From Kribbella pratensis (lineage in GTDB: Bacteria; Actinomycetota; Actinomycetes; Propionibacteriales; Kribbellaceae), in the NCBI RefSeq assembly GCF_004366075.1, contig NZ_SODU01000003.1, positions 1,426,001-1,490,000 on the forward strand: 64,000 bases of DNA, in the 5' to 3' direction. The position numbers were made by a program, and so were the translations under genes. This document shows, piece by piece, positions 25,026 to 33,620 of the stretch. The notes below the pieces were generated by a model. That model searched no databases and was not told the DNA's origin. It saw only the letters and a list, made by a program, of their open reading frames with translations. Each line of letters opens with the position of its first letter. Position 1 is the stretch's first letter.

Positions 25026-26426
25026 ATGGCGAAGGCGGGGACTCAGGCAAAGAGCAAGGCTGCGTACGCGTGCTCCGAGTGTGGATGGACCTCGGCGCGG
25101 TGGATCGGGCGGTGCGGCGAGTGTCAGGCCTGGGGCACGGTCACCGAGGTCGGTGCACCGAAGGCCGCGCGGATCACCGCCGGCCCGGTGACGTCGCCGG
25201 CGATGCCGATCGCGAAGGTGTCCGCGATCGAGGCCGAGTCCCGCCCGACCGGCATCGGCGAACTCGACCGCGTGCTCGGCGGCGGTGTCGTGCCGGGCGC
25301 GGTGATCCTGCTCGCGGGCGAGCCGGGCGTCGGCAAGTCCACGCTGCTGCTGGAGGTCGCGGCGCAGTCGGCCCGCGGCGGTCAGCGGACGCTCTACGTG
25401 TCCGGTGAGGAGTCGGCCGCGCAGGTGCGGCTCCGCGCCGGGCGGACCGACGCGCTCGTCGACGAGCTCTTCCTGGCGGCCGAGACCGATCTGGGCGCGG
25501 TGGTCGGTCAGGTCGACGCGGTCGAGCCGTCGTTCCTGGTGATCGACTCGGTGCAGACGATGGCGCACCCGGAGGTCGACGGGGCGCCGGGTGGCGTGAC
25601 GCAGGTCCGCGAGGTGACCGGTGCCCTGGTCCGGCTCGCGAAGGAGCGGCACATCGCGGTCGTGCTGGTCGGCCACGTGACGAAGGACGGCGCGATCGCC
25701 GGTCCACGGATGCTCGAGCACCTGGTCGACGTCGTGCTCGCGTTCGACGGCGACCGGCACTCCGGGTTCCGGATGGTGCGCGCGACCAAGAACCGGTTCG
25801 GCCCGTCCGACGAGGTCGGCTGTTTCGACATGGTAGACACCGGGATCGTCGAGGTCACCGACCCGACCGGACTGTTCGTCTCCGAGCACGCCGAGCCGGT
25901 GGCCGGCACGTGCGTGACCGTGATGATGGAGGGCCGCCGCCCGCTGCTGGCCGAGGTGCAGGCACTGGTCGGTCCCTCCGCCGCACCACAACCGCGCCGC
26001 ACCACGTCCGGGCTGGAGTCGTCCCGGGTCGCGATGGTCCTCGCCGTACTGGGCAACCGGGCCGGCCTGAAGCTCGCCGACCAGGAGGTGTACGTCGCCA
26101 CCGTCGGCGGCGTGAAGATCACCGAGCCGGTCGCGGACCTGGCGGTCGCGATCGCGGTCGCGTCCTCGGTGATGGACAAGCCGATCCACCCCGGGCTGGT
26201 CGCGATCGGCGAGGTCGGCCTGGCCGGTGAGGTACGCCGCGTCGGCGGCCTGGAGAAACGTCTCGCGGAAGCCGCCCGGCTCGGTTTCACCAAGGCGATC
26301 GTCCCCGCCGACATCCCGAACCGCAGCAAGGACGTGAAGCCGATGGACATCCAGAAGAAGTACGGCCTCCGCACCTTCGCCGCCCCCGACCTCCGCTCCG
26401 CCCTGCTGGCCGCGGGCCTCGCGTAG
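25026..26426 (+). CDS. radA: DNA repair protein RadA
   Basis: RadA promotes branch migration and processing of recombination intermediates. The 466-residue protein has the N-terminal C4 zinc finger (C16, C19, C30, C33), Walker A GEPGVGKST (98-106), the RadA-specific KNRFG (255-259) and a C-terminal Lon-protease-like domain that forms the hexamer ring. All key residues look intact. Start ATG 25026 lies 9 bp after the TPR gene. In many actinobacteria radA is next to disA, whose c-di-AMP synthesis it can inhibit; here a FabH paralogue separates them. Confidence 0.96.
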   Translation: MAKAGTQAKSKAAYACSECGWTSARWIGRCGECQAWGTVTEVGAPKAARITAGPVTSPAMPIAKVSAIEAESRPTGIGELDRVLGGGVVPGAVILLAGEPGVGKSTLLLEVAAQSARGGQRTLYVSGEESAAQVRLRAGRTDALVDELFLAAETDLGAVVGQVDAVEPSFLVIDSVQTMAHPEVDGAPGGVTQVREVTGALVRLAKERHIAVVLVGHVTKDGAIAGPRMLEHLVDVVLAFDGDRHSGFRMVRATKNRFGPSDEVGCFDMVDTGIVEVTDPTGLFVSEHAEPVAGTCVTVMMEGRRPLLAEVQALVGPSAAPQPRRTTSGLESSRVAMVLAVLGNRAGLKLADQEVYVATVGGVKITEPVADLAVAIAVASSVMDKPIHPGLVAIGEVGLAGEVRRVGGLEKRLAEAARLGFTKAIVPADIPNRSKDVKPMDIQKKYGLRTFAAPDLRSALLAAGLA

Positions 26427-26555
26427 AACCCCTGTGTTCCCCGCCACAGGTGAGACGGGGGATCTACAGGCCGTGGGGCGGGAACGTACCCTGGGGGACG
26501 CCCCGCCGGGTTCATCGTCGAGCCCGGGTGTACGACGACCCGCAGGAGCACGCAG

Positions 26556-27494
26556 ATGACCGGATCAAGAGTTGTCGCGCTCGGCCACTACCAGCCGGAA
26601 CGGGTGCTCACCAACGACGAGCTCGCCACGATGGTCGAGACCAACGACGAGTGGATCCAGAGCCGGGTCGGCATCCGGGAGCGCCGGATCGCGGCGCCCG
26701 ACGAGCAGGTCGACGAGATGGCCTGGCGGGCCGCCGACAAGGCCCTCGCGAACGCGGGGATCGACACCTCCGAGATCGACTACGTCGTGGTCGCCACCTG
26801 CACCGCGATCGACCGGTCGCCGAACATGGCCGCCCGGGTCGCCGCTCGCCTCGGCCTCGGCAACCCGGCCGCGATCGACCTGAACACCGCCTGCTCGGGC
26901 TTCGCCTACGCACTGGCGACGGCCGACCAGGCCATCCGGGCCGGCGCCGCGACGAAGGCCCTGGTCATCGGCGTGGAGAAGCTCAGCGACTGGACGGACT
27001 GGACCGACCGCACCACCTGCGTGCTGATCGGTGACGGCGCGGGCGCGGCCGTGCTGGTCGCGAGTGACGAACCCGAGGTCGGTCCGGTGGTGTGGGGCTC
27101 GGTGCCGGAGATGTCGGACGCGGTCCGGATCGAGGGCCGCGACGGCCCGTTCGCCCAGGAAGGCCTGAGCGTCTTCCGCTGGGCCACCACGCAACTGCCG
27201 GAGATCGCCAGGCAGGTCTGCGAGAAGGCCGGCCTGAAGCCCGAGGACCTCGGCGGCGTCGTCCTGCACCAGGCCAACCTGCGCATCATCGAGCCGCTCG
27301 CGAAGCGGCTCGGCGCGGTCAACGCGGTGGTCGCCAAGGACGTCGTGGAGTCCGGCAACACGTCGGCCGCGAGCATCCCGATCGCGTTGTCGAAGCTGGT
27401 CGAGAAGCGCGAGATTCCATCCGGCGCGCCGGTGCTGCTGTTCGGATTCGGCGGCGGTCTTTCGTACGCCGGTCAGGTCATCCGCTGCCCCTGA
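26556..27494 (+). CDS. Beta-ketoacyl-ACP synthase III (FabH) paralogue
   Basis: FabH-type enzymes condense acyl-CoA with malonyl-ACP to start fatty acid or polyketide chains. The 312-residue sequence has the full catalytic triad: C113 in NTACSGFAYA, H238 in LHQANLRII and N268 in ESGNTSAAS. DEWIQSRVGIRERR near the N-terminus is also typical. AGGAG lies 7 nt before the ATG. It is not in a fatty acid synthesis cluster; it sits between radA and disA. It may be a secondary KASIII with its own acyl-CoA preference, or the house-keeping copy relocated. Confidence 0.92.
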   Translation: MTGSRVVALGHYQPERVLTNDELATMVETNDEWIQSRVGIRERRIAAPDEQVDEMAWRAADKALANAGIDTSEIDYVVVATCTAIDRSPNMAARVAARLGLGNPAAIDLNTACSGFAYALATADQAIRAGAATKALVIGVEKLSDWTDWTDRTTCVLIGDGAGAAVLVASDEPEVGPVVWGSVPEMSDAVRIEGRDGPFAQEGLSVFRWATTQLPEIARQVCEKAGLKPEDLGGVVLHQANLRIIEPLAKRLGAVNAVVAKDVVESGNTSAASIPIALSKLVEKREIPSGAPVLLFGFGGGLSYAGQVIRCP

Positions 27495-27673
27495 CACGGA
27501 AGCCGTCGTACCTCCAGGGACCTCGTTCACGCGGGAAATCAGAAGTGCACAGTCCGATGCACGGGCGAGTGCACGCGCATGCGCCGTCGCGGGCCGATCC
27601 GCGAGCGCCGTAGCGAGCGCTGCGCCAGATATCCGGACAACGGCAGGCGGCTGACCGCATAGACTCAGGTTCC

Positions 27674-28768
27674 GTGGCGGCGAACACGGACAAGAACAGC
27701 ACCGGCGCCCGGCTCCGCGCGACGCTCGCGGCGGTGGCACCGGGTACCGAACTACGCGAAGGCCTGGAACGGATCCTGCGCGGACGGACCGGCGCTCTGA
27801 TCGTGCTCGGGCACGACAAGGCGGTGGACGCGATCTCCACCGGCGGCTTCGAGATCGACGTCGAGTTCACCGCGACCGGACTGCGTGAGCTGAGCAAGAT
27901 GGACGGCGCGATCATCCTCGACCGAGACGCCACCCGGCTGATCCGCGCGGCCGTCCACCTGATGCCGGACCCGTCGATCGTCACCCAGGAGACCGGCACC
28001 CGGCACCGCACCGCCGACCGCGTCGCGCGGCAGACCGGGTTCCCGGTGATCTCGGTGTCGCAGTCGATGCACATCATCGCGCTGTACGTCGACGACCAGC
28101 GCTACGTGCTCGAGGACTCGGGCGCGATCCTGTCCCGCGCCAACCAGGCGCTGGCCACCCTCGAGCGCTACAAGCTGCGGCTGGACGAGGTGTCCGGCAC
28201 GCTGTCCGCCCTCGAGATCGAGGACCTGGTCACCGTCCGGGACGTGGCCGCCGTCGCGCAGCGACTCGAGATGGTCCGCCGGATCGCGACCGAGATCGAC
28301 GGGTACGTCGTCGAGCTGGGCACCGACGGCCGGCTGCTCACCCTGCAGCTCAACGAACTCGTCGCGGGCGTGGCCGGCGAACGTGAACTGGTGGTCCGCG
28401 ACTATCTCCCGCCGGCGACGGGTCGCCGGGCCAAGACCGCGGACGACGTATTGCTCGAGCTGGACGCCGTCAGTCCGACGGACCTGCTGGACATCGGCCA
28501 GGTCGCCCGGGCGCTGCAGCTCGGCGGCGCCGAGCAGCTGGACGCGGCGGTCACCCCGCGCGGGTACCGGCTGCTGGCCAAGGTGCCGCGGCTACCGGGT
28601 GCCGTGATCGACCGGCTGATCGACCACTTCGGGCACCTGCAGAAGTTGCTCGCGGCAAGCATCGACGACCTGCAGACGGTCGAGGGCGTCGGCGAGAACC
28701 GGGCCCGCACGGTCCGCGAGGGCCTGTCCCGGCTGGCCGAGTCCAGCATCCTCGAACGCTACGTCTGA
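27674..28768 (+). CDS. disA: DNA integrity scanning diadenylate cyclase DisA
   Basis: DisA makes the second messenger c-di-AMP from two ATP while scanning DNA, and pauses at branched structures. The 364-residue protein has the DAC domain with DGA (77-79) and GTRHRTA (108-114), a helical spine, and a C-terminal helix-hairpin-helix DNA-binding domain ([19 protein letters not shown]). Octameric assembly is known for the family. The start is GTG 27674. The 178-bp leader has several GTGCAC/TGCAC words but no riboswitch I can recognise. A hairpin terminator follows. Confidence 0.96.
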   Translation: MAANTDKNSTGARLRATLAAVAPGTELREGLERILRGRTGALIVLGHDKAVDAISTGGFEIDVEFTATGLRELSKMDGAIILDRDATRLIRAAVHLMPDPSIVTQETGTRHRTADRVARQTGFPVISVSQSMHIIALYVDDQRYVLEDSGAILSRANQALATLERYKLRLDEVSGTLSALEIEDLVTVRDVAAVAQRLEMVRRIATEIDGYVVELGTDGRLLTLQLNELVAGVAGERELVVRDYLPPATGRRAKTADDVLLELDAVSPTDLLDIGQVARALQLGGAEQLDAAVTPRGYRLLAKVPRLPGAVIDRLIDHFGHLQKLLAASIDDLQTVEGVGENRARTVREGLSRLAESSILERYV

Positions 28769-28783
28769 CCACCCGCGGTCAGC

Positions 28784-28820
28784 AGACGCCCCCGGTTCGT
28801 AACAGAACCCGGGGGCGTCT
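28784..28820 (+). terminator. Hairpin terminator after disA
   Basis: AGACGCCCCCGGTTC pairs with GAACCCGGGGGCGTCT across a 6-nt loop with a single bulged base, followed by TTGCATTT. It lies 16 bp past the disA stop, ahead of the PadR promoter. Confidence 0.75.
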
Positions 28821-28840
28821 TGCATTTCGGTGCGGATCGT

Positions 28841-28861
28841 CTAATACTCCATGTGGAACAT
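28841..28861 (+). promoter_or_regulatory. Possible PadR promoter/operator
   Basis: A TAATAC box (28842-28847) is followed by ATGTGGAACAT (28851-28861), an inverted repeat ATGT-3-ACAT. PadR regulators commonly bind ATGT/ACAT repeats, usually with longer spacing, so autoregulation is plausible. The padR ATG lies 29 bp further with GGAGG upstream. Confidence 0.35.
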
Positions 28862-28890
28862 TTCGTGCGGAGCAATCCAGGTGGAGGATC

Positions 28891-29466
28891 ATGGCGGCCG
28901 AACTGACCCCGTTGGCGATCTCGGTCCTCGCGTTGCTCAAAGAGGAACCGATGCACGCCTACGAGATGTACCAACTGCTGGTCAAACGACACACGCACTG
29001 GCTGGTCAAGGTCCGCCCCGGCTCGCTCTACCACACGGTCGAGCGGCTGGCGCGGCTGAACTACGTCCGCGCCACCGGCACCGAACGGGCCGGGAACCGC
29101 CCGGAACGGACGACGTACGAGCTCACGCCGGAAGGCGACGACGCCCTGACCCGGCGGGTCGAGACGGGGATCGAGGAGTACGTCCACGAGTACCCGCTCT
29201 TCCCCGTCGTGCTGAGCGAGGCGCACAACCTCGACGCCGAGGACGCCGTACTCCGGTTCCGCAGCCGGATCGTCGATCTGGAGCGCTGGGTGACCGAGAT
29301 CGACGGCGCACTGGCCGGCGCTCAGGAGCGGCAGGTGCCGGAGGTGTACTGGATGGGCGGCGACTACCTCCGGACCCAGCTGATCTCCGAGCGCGACTGG
29401 CTCGCCACCACCATCGAACGTATCGAGAGCAAGGATCTGCCATGGCAACCCCGCAACAATCCGTGA
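28891..29466 (+). CDS. PadR-family transcriptional regulator
   Basis: This 191-residue regulator has a PadR winged helix (LTPLAISVLALLKEEPMHAYEMYQLL, then the wing VKVRPGSLYHTVERLARLNYV and RPERTTYELTPEGD) and a Vir-like C-terminal helical domain (PadR subfamily 1 size). GGAGG is 5 nt before the ATG. Its 3' end overlaps the following MFS gene by 25 bp, so regulator and pump are made from one mRNA. By family precedent it represses its own operon until a toxic compound binds. Confidence 0.93.
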   Translation: MAAELTPLAISVLALLKEEPMHAYEMYQLLVKRHTHWLVKVRPGSLYHTVERLARLNYVRATGTERAGNRPERTTYELTPEGDDALTRRVETGIEEYVHEYPLFPVVLSEAHNLDAEDAVLRFRSRIVDLERWVTEIDGALAGAQERQVPEVYWMGGDYLRTQLISERDWLATTIERIESKDLPWQPRNNP

Positions 29467-30959
29467 GGCCCTCCGAGGTGCGGCCGTGGCCCGCGCTGTG
29501 GGCGCTGGTGCTCGGCTTCTTCATGATCCTGGTCGACTCGACCATCGTCTCGGTCGCCACCCCGGCGATCCTCGAGGACCTCGGGGCGGACGTCGGCACG
29601 GTCGTCTGGGTGACCAGCGCGTACCTGCTCGCGTACGCCGTACCGCTGCTGATCACCGGCCGCCTCGGCGACCGGATCGGCCCCAAGAAGCTGTACCTGA
29701 CCGGGCTGGCGCTGTTCACGCTGGCGTCGGTCTGGTGCGGCCTGACCAACTCGATCGAGATGCTGATCGTGGCCCGGGTGTTCCAGGGTCTCGGCGCCTC
29801 GATGATGACGCCGCAGACGATGGCGGTCATCACCCGGATCTTCCCGCCGAACGAGCGCGGCCGGGCAATGAGCCTGTGGGGCGCGACCGCCGGCGTGGCC
29901 ACGCTGGTCGGCCCGATCCTCGGCGGTGTGCTGGTCGACGGGCTCGGCTGGCAGTGGATCTTCTTCATCAACGCGCCGGTCGGCGTGGTCGGCTTCGTGC
30001 TGGCGATGCGGCTGGTGCCGGACCTGCCGACGCACGAGCACAAGTTCGATCTGATCGGGGTCGTGCTGAGCGCGGTCGGGTTGTTCCTGCTGGTGTTCGG
30101 GATCCAGGAGGGGCAGAAGTACGACTGGGGTCAGATCAAGGGCCCGATCTCGGTCTGGTCGCTGATCATCGCCGGCCTCGTCGTACTGGCGATCTTCGTC
30201 GTCTGGCAGTCCCGCAACCGCGGCGAGCCGCTGCTGCCGCTGGGCCTGTTCAAGGACCGCAACTTCTCGCTGGCGAACGTCGCGATCACCACGGTCGGGT
30301 TCGCGATCACCGCGATGGCGTTCCCGCTGATGCTGTGGGCGCAGGCGGTCCGCGGGCTGACGCCCACGCGATCGGCGCTGCTACTGGTGCCGATGGCGGT
30401 CATCGCGGGTGCGTTGTCGCCCTTCGTCGGGCGACTGGTCGACCGGACGCCGCCGCGCTTCATCGCCGGGTTCGGGCTGCTGTGCTGCGCGGTCTCGCTG
30501 TTCTGGATGAGTCAGGTGATCGAACCCGACGTACCGATCTGGCAGCTGCTGCTGCCGATCGCCTTGCTGGGTGTCGCCAACGGGTTCATGTGGGCGCCGA
30601 TCGGTACGACGGCGACGCGGAACCTGCCGATGCACCAGGCCGGCGCCGGGGCCGGCGTCTACAACACGACGCGACAGGTCGGCGCGGTGCTCGGCAGTGC
30701 GAGCATCGCCGTACTGATGGAGTCGCGGCTGGCGCACAACCTGCCCGCGATGGCCGGCGGCACGCCTGCGGGCGAGGGGTTCTCCAGCGGCCGGCTGCCC
30801 GAGATGGTCCGGCAAGGGTTCAGCGACTCGATGGCGCAGTCGATGGTGCTGCCGGCCCTGGTGTTGCTGGTCGGGCTGGTCGCCGCGCTGCTCTTCGTCG
30901 CGCCCAGTCACCTGCAGAAGCAGACAGACGAGGCGACTCAGCCGGTCGAAGCCGGCTGA
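29442..30959 (+). CDS. DHA2-family (EmrB/QacA-like) MFS drug exporter
   Basis: This 505-residue exporter has about 14 membrane segments, as in DHA2 drug:H+ antiporters. Motif C-like GVATLVGPILGGVLVDGLGWQWIFFIN, motif A-like GRLGDRIGPKKLYLTG and motif D1-like DSTIVSVATPAI are visible. The start is ATG 29442 (MATPQQSV) with AAGGAT upstream, inside the padR gene. A longer reading frame upstream exists only because high GC leaves it open. Its stop is directly followed by the stop of a convergent gene. Likely confers resistance to a hydrophobic toxin. Confidence 0.93.
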   Translation: MATPQQSVRPSEVRPWPALWALVLGFFMILVDSTIVSVATPAILEDLGADVGTVVWVTSAYLLAYAVPLLITGRLGDRIGPKKLYLTGLALFTLASVWCGLTNSIEMLIVARVFQGLGASMMTPQTMAVITRIFPPNERGRAMSLWGATAGVATLVGPILGGVLVDGLGWQWIFFINAPVGVVGFVLAMRLVPDLPTHEHKFDLIGVVLSAVGLFLLVFGIQEGQKYDWGQIKGPISVWSLIIAGLVVLAIFVVWQSRNRGEPLLPLGLFKDRNFSLANVAITTVGFAITAMAFPLMLWAQAVRGLTPTRSALLLVPMAVIAGALSPFVGRLVDRTPPRFIAGFGLLCCAVSLFWMSQVIEPDVPIWQLLLPIALLGVANGFMWAPIGTTATRNLPMHQAGAGAGVYNTTRQVGAVLGSASIAVLMESRLAHNLPAMAGGTPAGEGFSSGRLPEMVRQGFSDSMAQSMVLPALVLLVGLVAALLFVAPSHLQKQTDEATQPVEAG

Positions 30960-31628
30960 TCACACCACCAGGAAGGCCTGGGCGCCCGACAGGCGGCCGT
31001 CGTACTCGGCCTTGACGACATAGGTTCCAGGCTTTGCGACCGGTTGACCCGGAAGGCAGCCAGGCCTGGACCGGTGTCCGTTCCAGGGCACCGTGACCGT
31101 CGATTGTTTGCCCTTGGCAATGACAAGGGCCGTGGTCTGGATCGCCTTGTCGCATTGGGTCGTGCTCCAGATCTGGTCCGTTCCCGACGTGACCGTGACG
31201 GTCAGCTTGTCGGCGTTGACGGTCGCCTTGCACCCGTCGTCGAGCGGCGTGAACTGGATGACGAAGTTCAGCATCGAGCCGGAGACGATCTTCCGGTTCG
31301 CGGGCAACGCGTCGATGCTGAGGTCCGAGCCCTTGCAGGTGAGGTCCGCGGGCGGCGTGGTCTTCGTCGGCTTCGGAGTCTTCGTCGGCGTCGTACTCGG
31401 TTCGGTGCTCCGTTCGGTGCTCGGCGTCCCGGAAGGTGTGGCCGGCGCGGCGCCGGTGGGGTTCGGCTGCGGGTCCGACGCGGCGGCGTTCTTCGTGTCG
31501 TCGCCACCGCCCGCGAACAGCCGCGAGATCAGGATGACCAGCACCACTACGACCGCGAGCACGAGTCCACGCCGGAACCAGTACACGCTGGCGGGCAGGT
31601 GCCCGACCGGACGGAGCAGACTGCTCAT
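30960..31628 (-). CDS. Single-pass membrane-anchored protein with Thr/Pro-rich stalk, unknown function
   Basis: This 222-residue protein has a short cytoplasmic N-terminus (SSLLRPVGHLPASVYWFRRG), one membrane helix (about 22-38), a Pro/Thr/Ser stalk rich in TPKPTK-like units (about 45-95), and an external beta-rich domain with three or four Cys (LTCKGSDLS, DGCKATV, TQCDKAI, PGCLPGQ). The external domain looks Ig-like. I chose ATG 31628; upstream in-frame starts would overlap the mutY promoter. It is divergent from mutY with 24 bp between starts. Function unknown. Confidence 0.75.
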   Translation of the reverse strand: MSSLLRPVGHLPASVYWFRRGLVLAVVVVLVILISRLFAGGGDDTKNAAASDPQPNPTGAAPATPSGTPSTERSTEPSTTPTKTPKPTKTTPPADLTCKGSDLSIDALPANRKIVSGSMLNFVIQFTPLDDGCKATVNADKLTVTVTSGTDQIWSTTQCDKAIQTTALVIAKGKQSTVTVPWNGHRSRPGCLPGQPVAKPGTYVVKAEYDGRLSGAQAFLVV

Positions 31629-31639
31629 GAAGCGCACTC

Positions 31640-31645
31640 TAATAT
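31640..31645 (+). promoter_or_regulatory. -10 box of a leaderless mutY transcript
   Basis: TAATAT lies exactly 7 nt before the mutY GTG and there is no Shine-Dalgarno. This is a near-consensus -10 box at leaderless spacing. Confidence 0.5.
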
Positions 31646-31652
31646 CGGCTCC

Positions 31653-32543
31653 GTGCAGGACCACTCAGGCTCGCCGCTAGCTCTCCATGACCCAGTACTG
31701 CGCTGGTACGACGTAAATGCGCGGGAGTTGCCGTGGCGGGAGCCGGGGGCCGGGGCGTGGGCTGTGATGGTCAGTGAGTTCATGCTGCAGCAGACACCGG
31801 TGAATCGGGTGCTGCCGGCGTACCGGAGCTGGCTGGAGAGGTGGCCGAAGCCGGTGGACCTGGCCGCAGAGGCTCCTGGTGAGGCTGTGCGGGCCTGGGA
31901 CCGGCTCGGGTACCCCAGGCGCGCCCTCCGGCTGCACGCGGCCGCTCAGGCGATTGTGGAGCGTCACGGCGGCGAGGTCCCGGACGACCATGCCGCTCTG
32001 CTCGCACTGCCCGGAGTCGGGACGTACACGGCCGCCGCGATCGCATCCTTCGCCTTCGGCCAGCGGCACGCCGTGGTCGACACGAACGTACGCCGGGTCC
32101 TTGCGCGCTCCCTCACCGGCGTCGCGCAGCCGAGCATCTCCCCCACCGCGGCCGATCAGCGCCTCGCCGTCAGTGCACTGCCCGCCGACGAGCGCACCGC
32201 CGCCCGCTGGGCCGTGGCCTCCATGGAGCTCGGCGCCCTCGTCTGCACCGCCCGTACGCCGCGCTGCGCCGACTGCCCCATCCAGTCCCAGTGCGCATGG
32301 GTCCTGGCCGGAAGCCCGCCGTACGACGGACCTCCGCGCCGCGGCCAGACCTACGAAGGCACCGACCGGCAAGCTCGCGGCCGTCTTCTTGCCGTACTGC
32401 GAGCCGCATCGGCGCCCGTAGCGAAGAGCGAGCTGGACACCTGCTGGCCGGACCCCGTCCAACGCGAACGGGCCCTGGACGGTCTGGTGGCCGACGGCCT
32501 CGTCGAACCTCTCAGCCGTCACCGCTACCGGCTTCCTGCGTGA
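31653..32543 (+). CDS. mutY: A/G-specific adenine glycosylase MutY
   Basis: MutY removes adenine mispaired with 8-oxoguanine. The 296-residue protein has the catalytic Glu42 in SEFMLQQTPV, the helix-hairpin-helix LPGVGTYTAAAI with Asp143 (VVDTNVRRV), and a complete [4Fe-4S] ligand set C198-x6-C205-x2-C208-x5-C214. The size is close to the mycobacterial enzyme; the C-terminal 8-oxoG-recognition part is short and weakly conserved. The start is GTG 31653, likely leaderless. It sits in the conserved radA-disA-mutY-clpC neighbourhood. Confidence 0.95.
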   Translation: MQDHSGSPLALHDPVLRWYDVNARELPWREPGAGAWAVMVSEFMLQQTPVNRVLPAYRSWLERWPKPVDLAAEAPGEAVRAWDRLGYPRRALRLHAAAQAIVERHGGEVPDDHAALLALPGVGTYTAAAIASFAFGQRHAVVDTNVRRVLARSLTGVAQPSISPTAADQRLAVSALPADERTAARWAVASMELGALVCTARTPRCADCPIQSQCAWVLAGSPPYDGPPRRGQTYEGTDRQARGRLLAVLRAASAPVAKSELDTCWPDPVQRERALDGLVADGLVEPLSRHRYRLPA

Positions 32544-32549
32544 CAGACC

Positions 32550-32584
32550 AAGACGCCGGCTCGATGGGCTCGAGCCGGCGTCTT
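32550..32584. terminator. Bidirectional hairpin terminator between mutY and the FilP-like gene
   Basis: A perfect 14-bp stem (AAGACGCCGGCTCG and its complement) with a 7-nt loop fills the 54-bp gap between the two convergent stops. The A-rich and T-rich ends allow termination in both directions. Confidence 0.85.
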
Positions 32585-32597
32585 ATGTCGTGGTACT

Positions 32598-33548
32598 TCA
32601 GTTCTTCTTGCTGCCGGAGGTGGCGTCTTCCTCGTCGTCGGCCAGCAGGTCGAGCGGCATCGCGGGGCTGCCGGACAGCGTCGCCAGCATCTGGCGGACG
32701 TTGGTCAGCTGCGCGTTGATGCTGTCCCGGCGCTGCGTCGCGGCCGCGAGCTCGCGCTCGGACTCGGCACGGATCCGCTCGGACTTGTCCTTCGCGGCGG
32801 CGACGATCTCCTGGGCCTGCCGGTTCGCGTCGGCGAGCTGCTGCTGGGCGAGCCGCTCGGCCTCGGACCGCGCACGGTCGGCCTCACGCTGCACCTGAGC
32901 AGCGCGGTCGGTGACGGCGGCCAGCTGCTGCTCGGCGAGCGCGGTACGGGCGGCGAACTCCTGCTCGACCTTGCCCCGGCGCTCGGCCAGGGTGGTCTCG
33001 AAGGCGGCCGCGGCCTGAGCGGACTTGGCCCGCTCCTGCTCGTACAGCGCCTGGGCCTCGCTGCGGCGCGCGGTGGCGTCGCGCTCGGCCTCGTCGCGCA
33101 TGTCGTCGGCCTGGGTCCGGGCCTCTTCGAGGATCCGGGCGGCCTCGGCGTCGACCTCGCTCTTCCAGTCCAGGGAGTACTGCTCGGCCTCCTTGCGGAC
33201 CTTCTTCGCGTGCGCCTCGGCGTCGGCGACGATCGCCTCCGCGTCGGTGCGGGCGCGGGTCACCAGGTCACGGGCCTCGTCGTCGGCCAGCGACAGGATC
33301 TTCGCGACGCGCTCACCGAACTCGGTGAAGGTGGGCGTGCGGTCCTTGGAGTCCTCCTGGGCGGAGATGACGGCCGCTTCCGCCGCGTCCGTGCGGGACT
33401 GCAGCTCCTGGACGTGCCGCTGCAGCTGCTCGGACTGCTGCTGCAGGGCGGTCAGAGAGGTGGTCAGCTCACGGATGTGCTGATCCACCTGGGCAGGCTC
33501 GTAGCCACGCAGAACGGTGCGGAACGGGGTTGGGCTTTCACTGCTCAT
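32598..33548 (-). CDS. DivIVA-domain coiled-coil cytoskeletal protein, FilP-like
   Basis: This 316-residue protein begins with a DivIVA-type membrane-binding motif (FRTVLRGYEPAQVDQHIREL) and continues as an almost unbroken alpha-helical coiled coil (about 25-290) rich in Ala, Glu, Arg and Gln. It ends in an acidic/basic tail (DDEEDATSGSKKN). Streptomyces FilP is about 310 residues and forms filaments with Scy and DivIVA at growing hyphal tips. Here a longer Scy-like gene lies directly upstream on the same strand, the same arrangement as scy-filP. I therefore call it FilP-like; a Wag31/DivIVA paralogue is the alternative. Confidence 0.8.
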   Translation of the reverse strand: MSSESPTPFRTVLRGYEPAQVDQHIRELTTSLTALQQQSEQLQRHVQELQSRTDAAEAAVISAQEDSKDRTPTFTEFGERVAKILSLADDEARDLVTRARTDAEAIVADAEAHAKKVRKEAEQYSLDWKSEVDAEAARILEEARTQADDMRDEAERDATARRSEAQALYEQERAKSAQAAAAFETTLAERRGKVEQEFAARTALAEQQLAAVTDRAAQVQREADRARSEAERLAQQQLADANRQAQEIVAAAKDKSERIRAESERELAAATQRRDSINAQLTNVRQMLATLSGSPAMPLDLLADDEEDATSGSKKN

Positions 33549-33620
33549 GTTTTCCGATGCTCACTTCGATGGGTGGGTGGATCACACATTGTCACTGACA
33601 AGGATCTGACTGTCACGTCC

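Noticed and set aside
23166-26447. 1,093-codon minus-strand open frame opposite the permease, TPR and radA genes
   Set aside because: It is antisense to three well-supported genes and has His/Asp/Arg-rich shadow composition.
27495-27673. c-di-AMP riboswitch before disA
   Set aside because: The leader is rich in TGCAC words and hairpins but shows no ydaO-type conserved core that I can recognise.
28851-29441. N-terminal extension of the DHA2 exporter
   Set aside because: It is the shifted frame of padR; the exporter begins normally at ATG 29442.
31044-31652. N-terminal extension of MutY
   Set aside because: It lies antisense to the membrane-anchored protein gene; MutY homology begins after GTG 31653.
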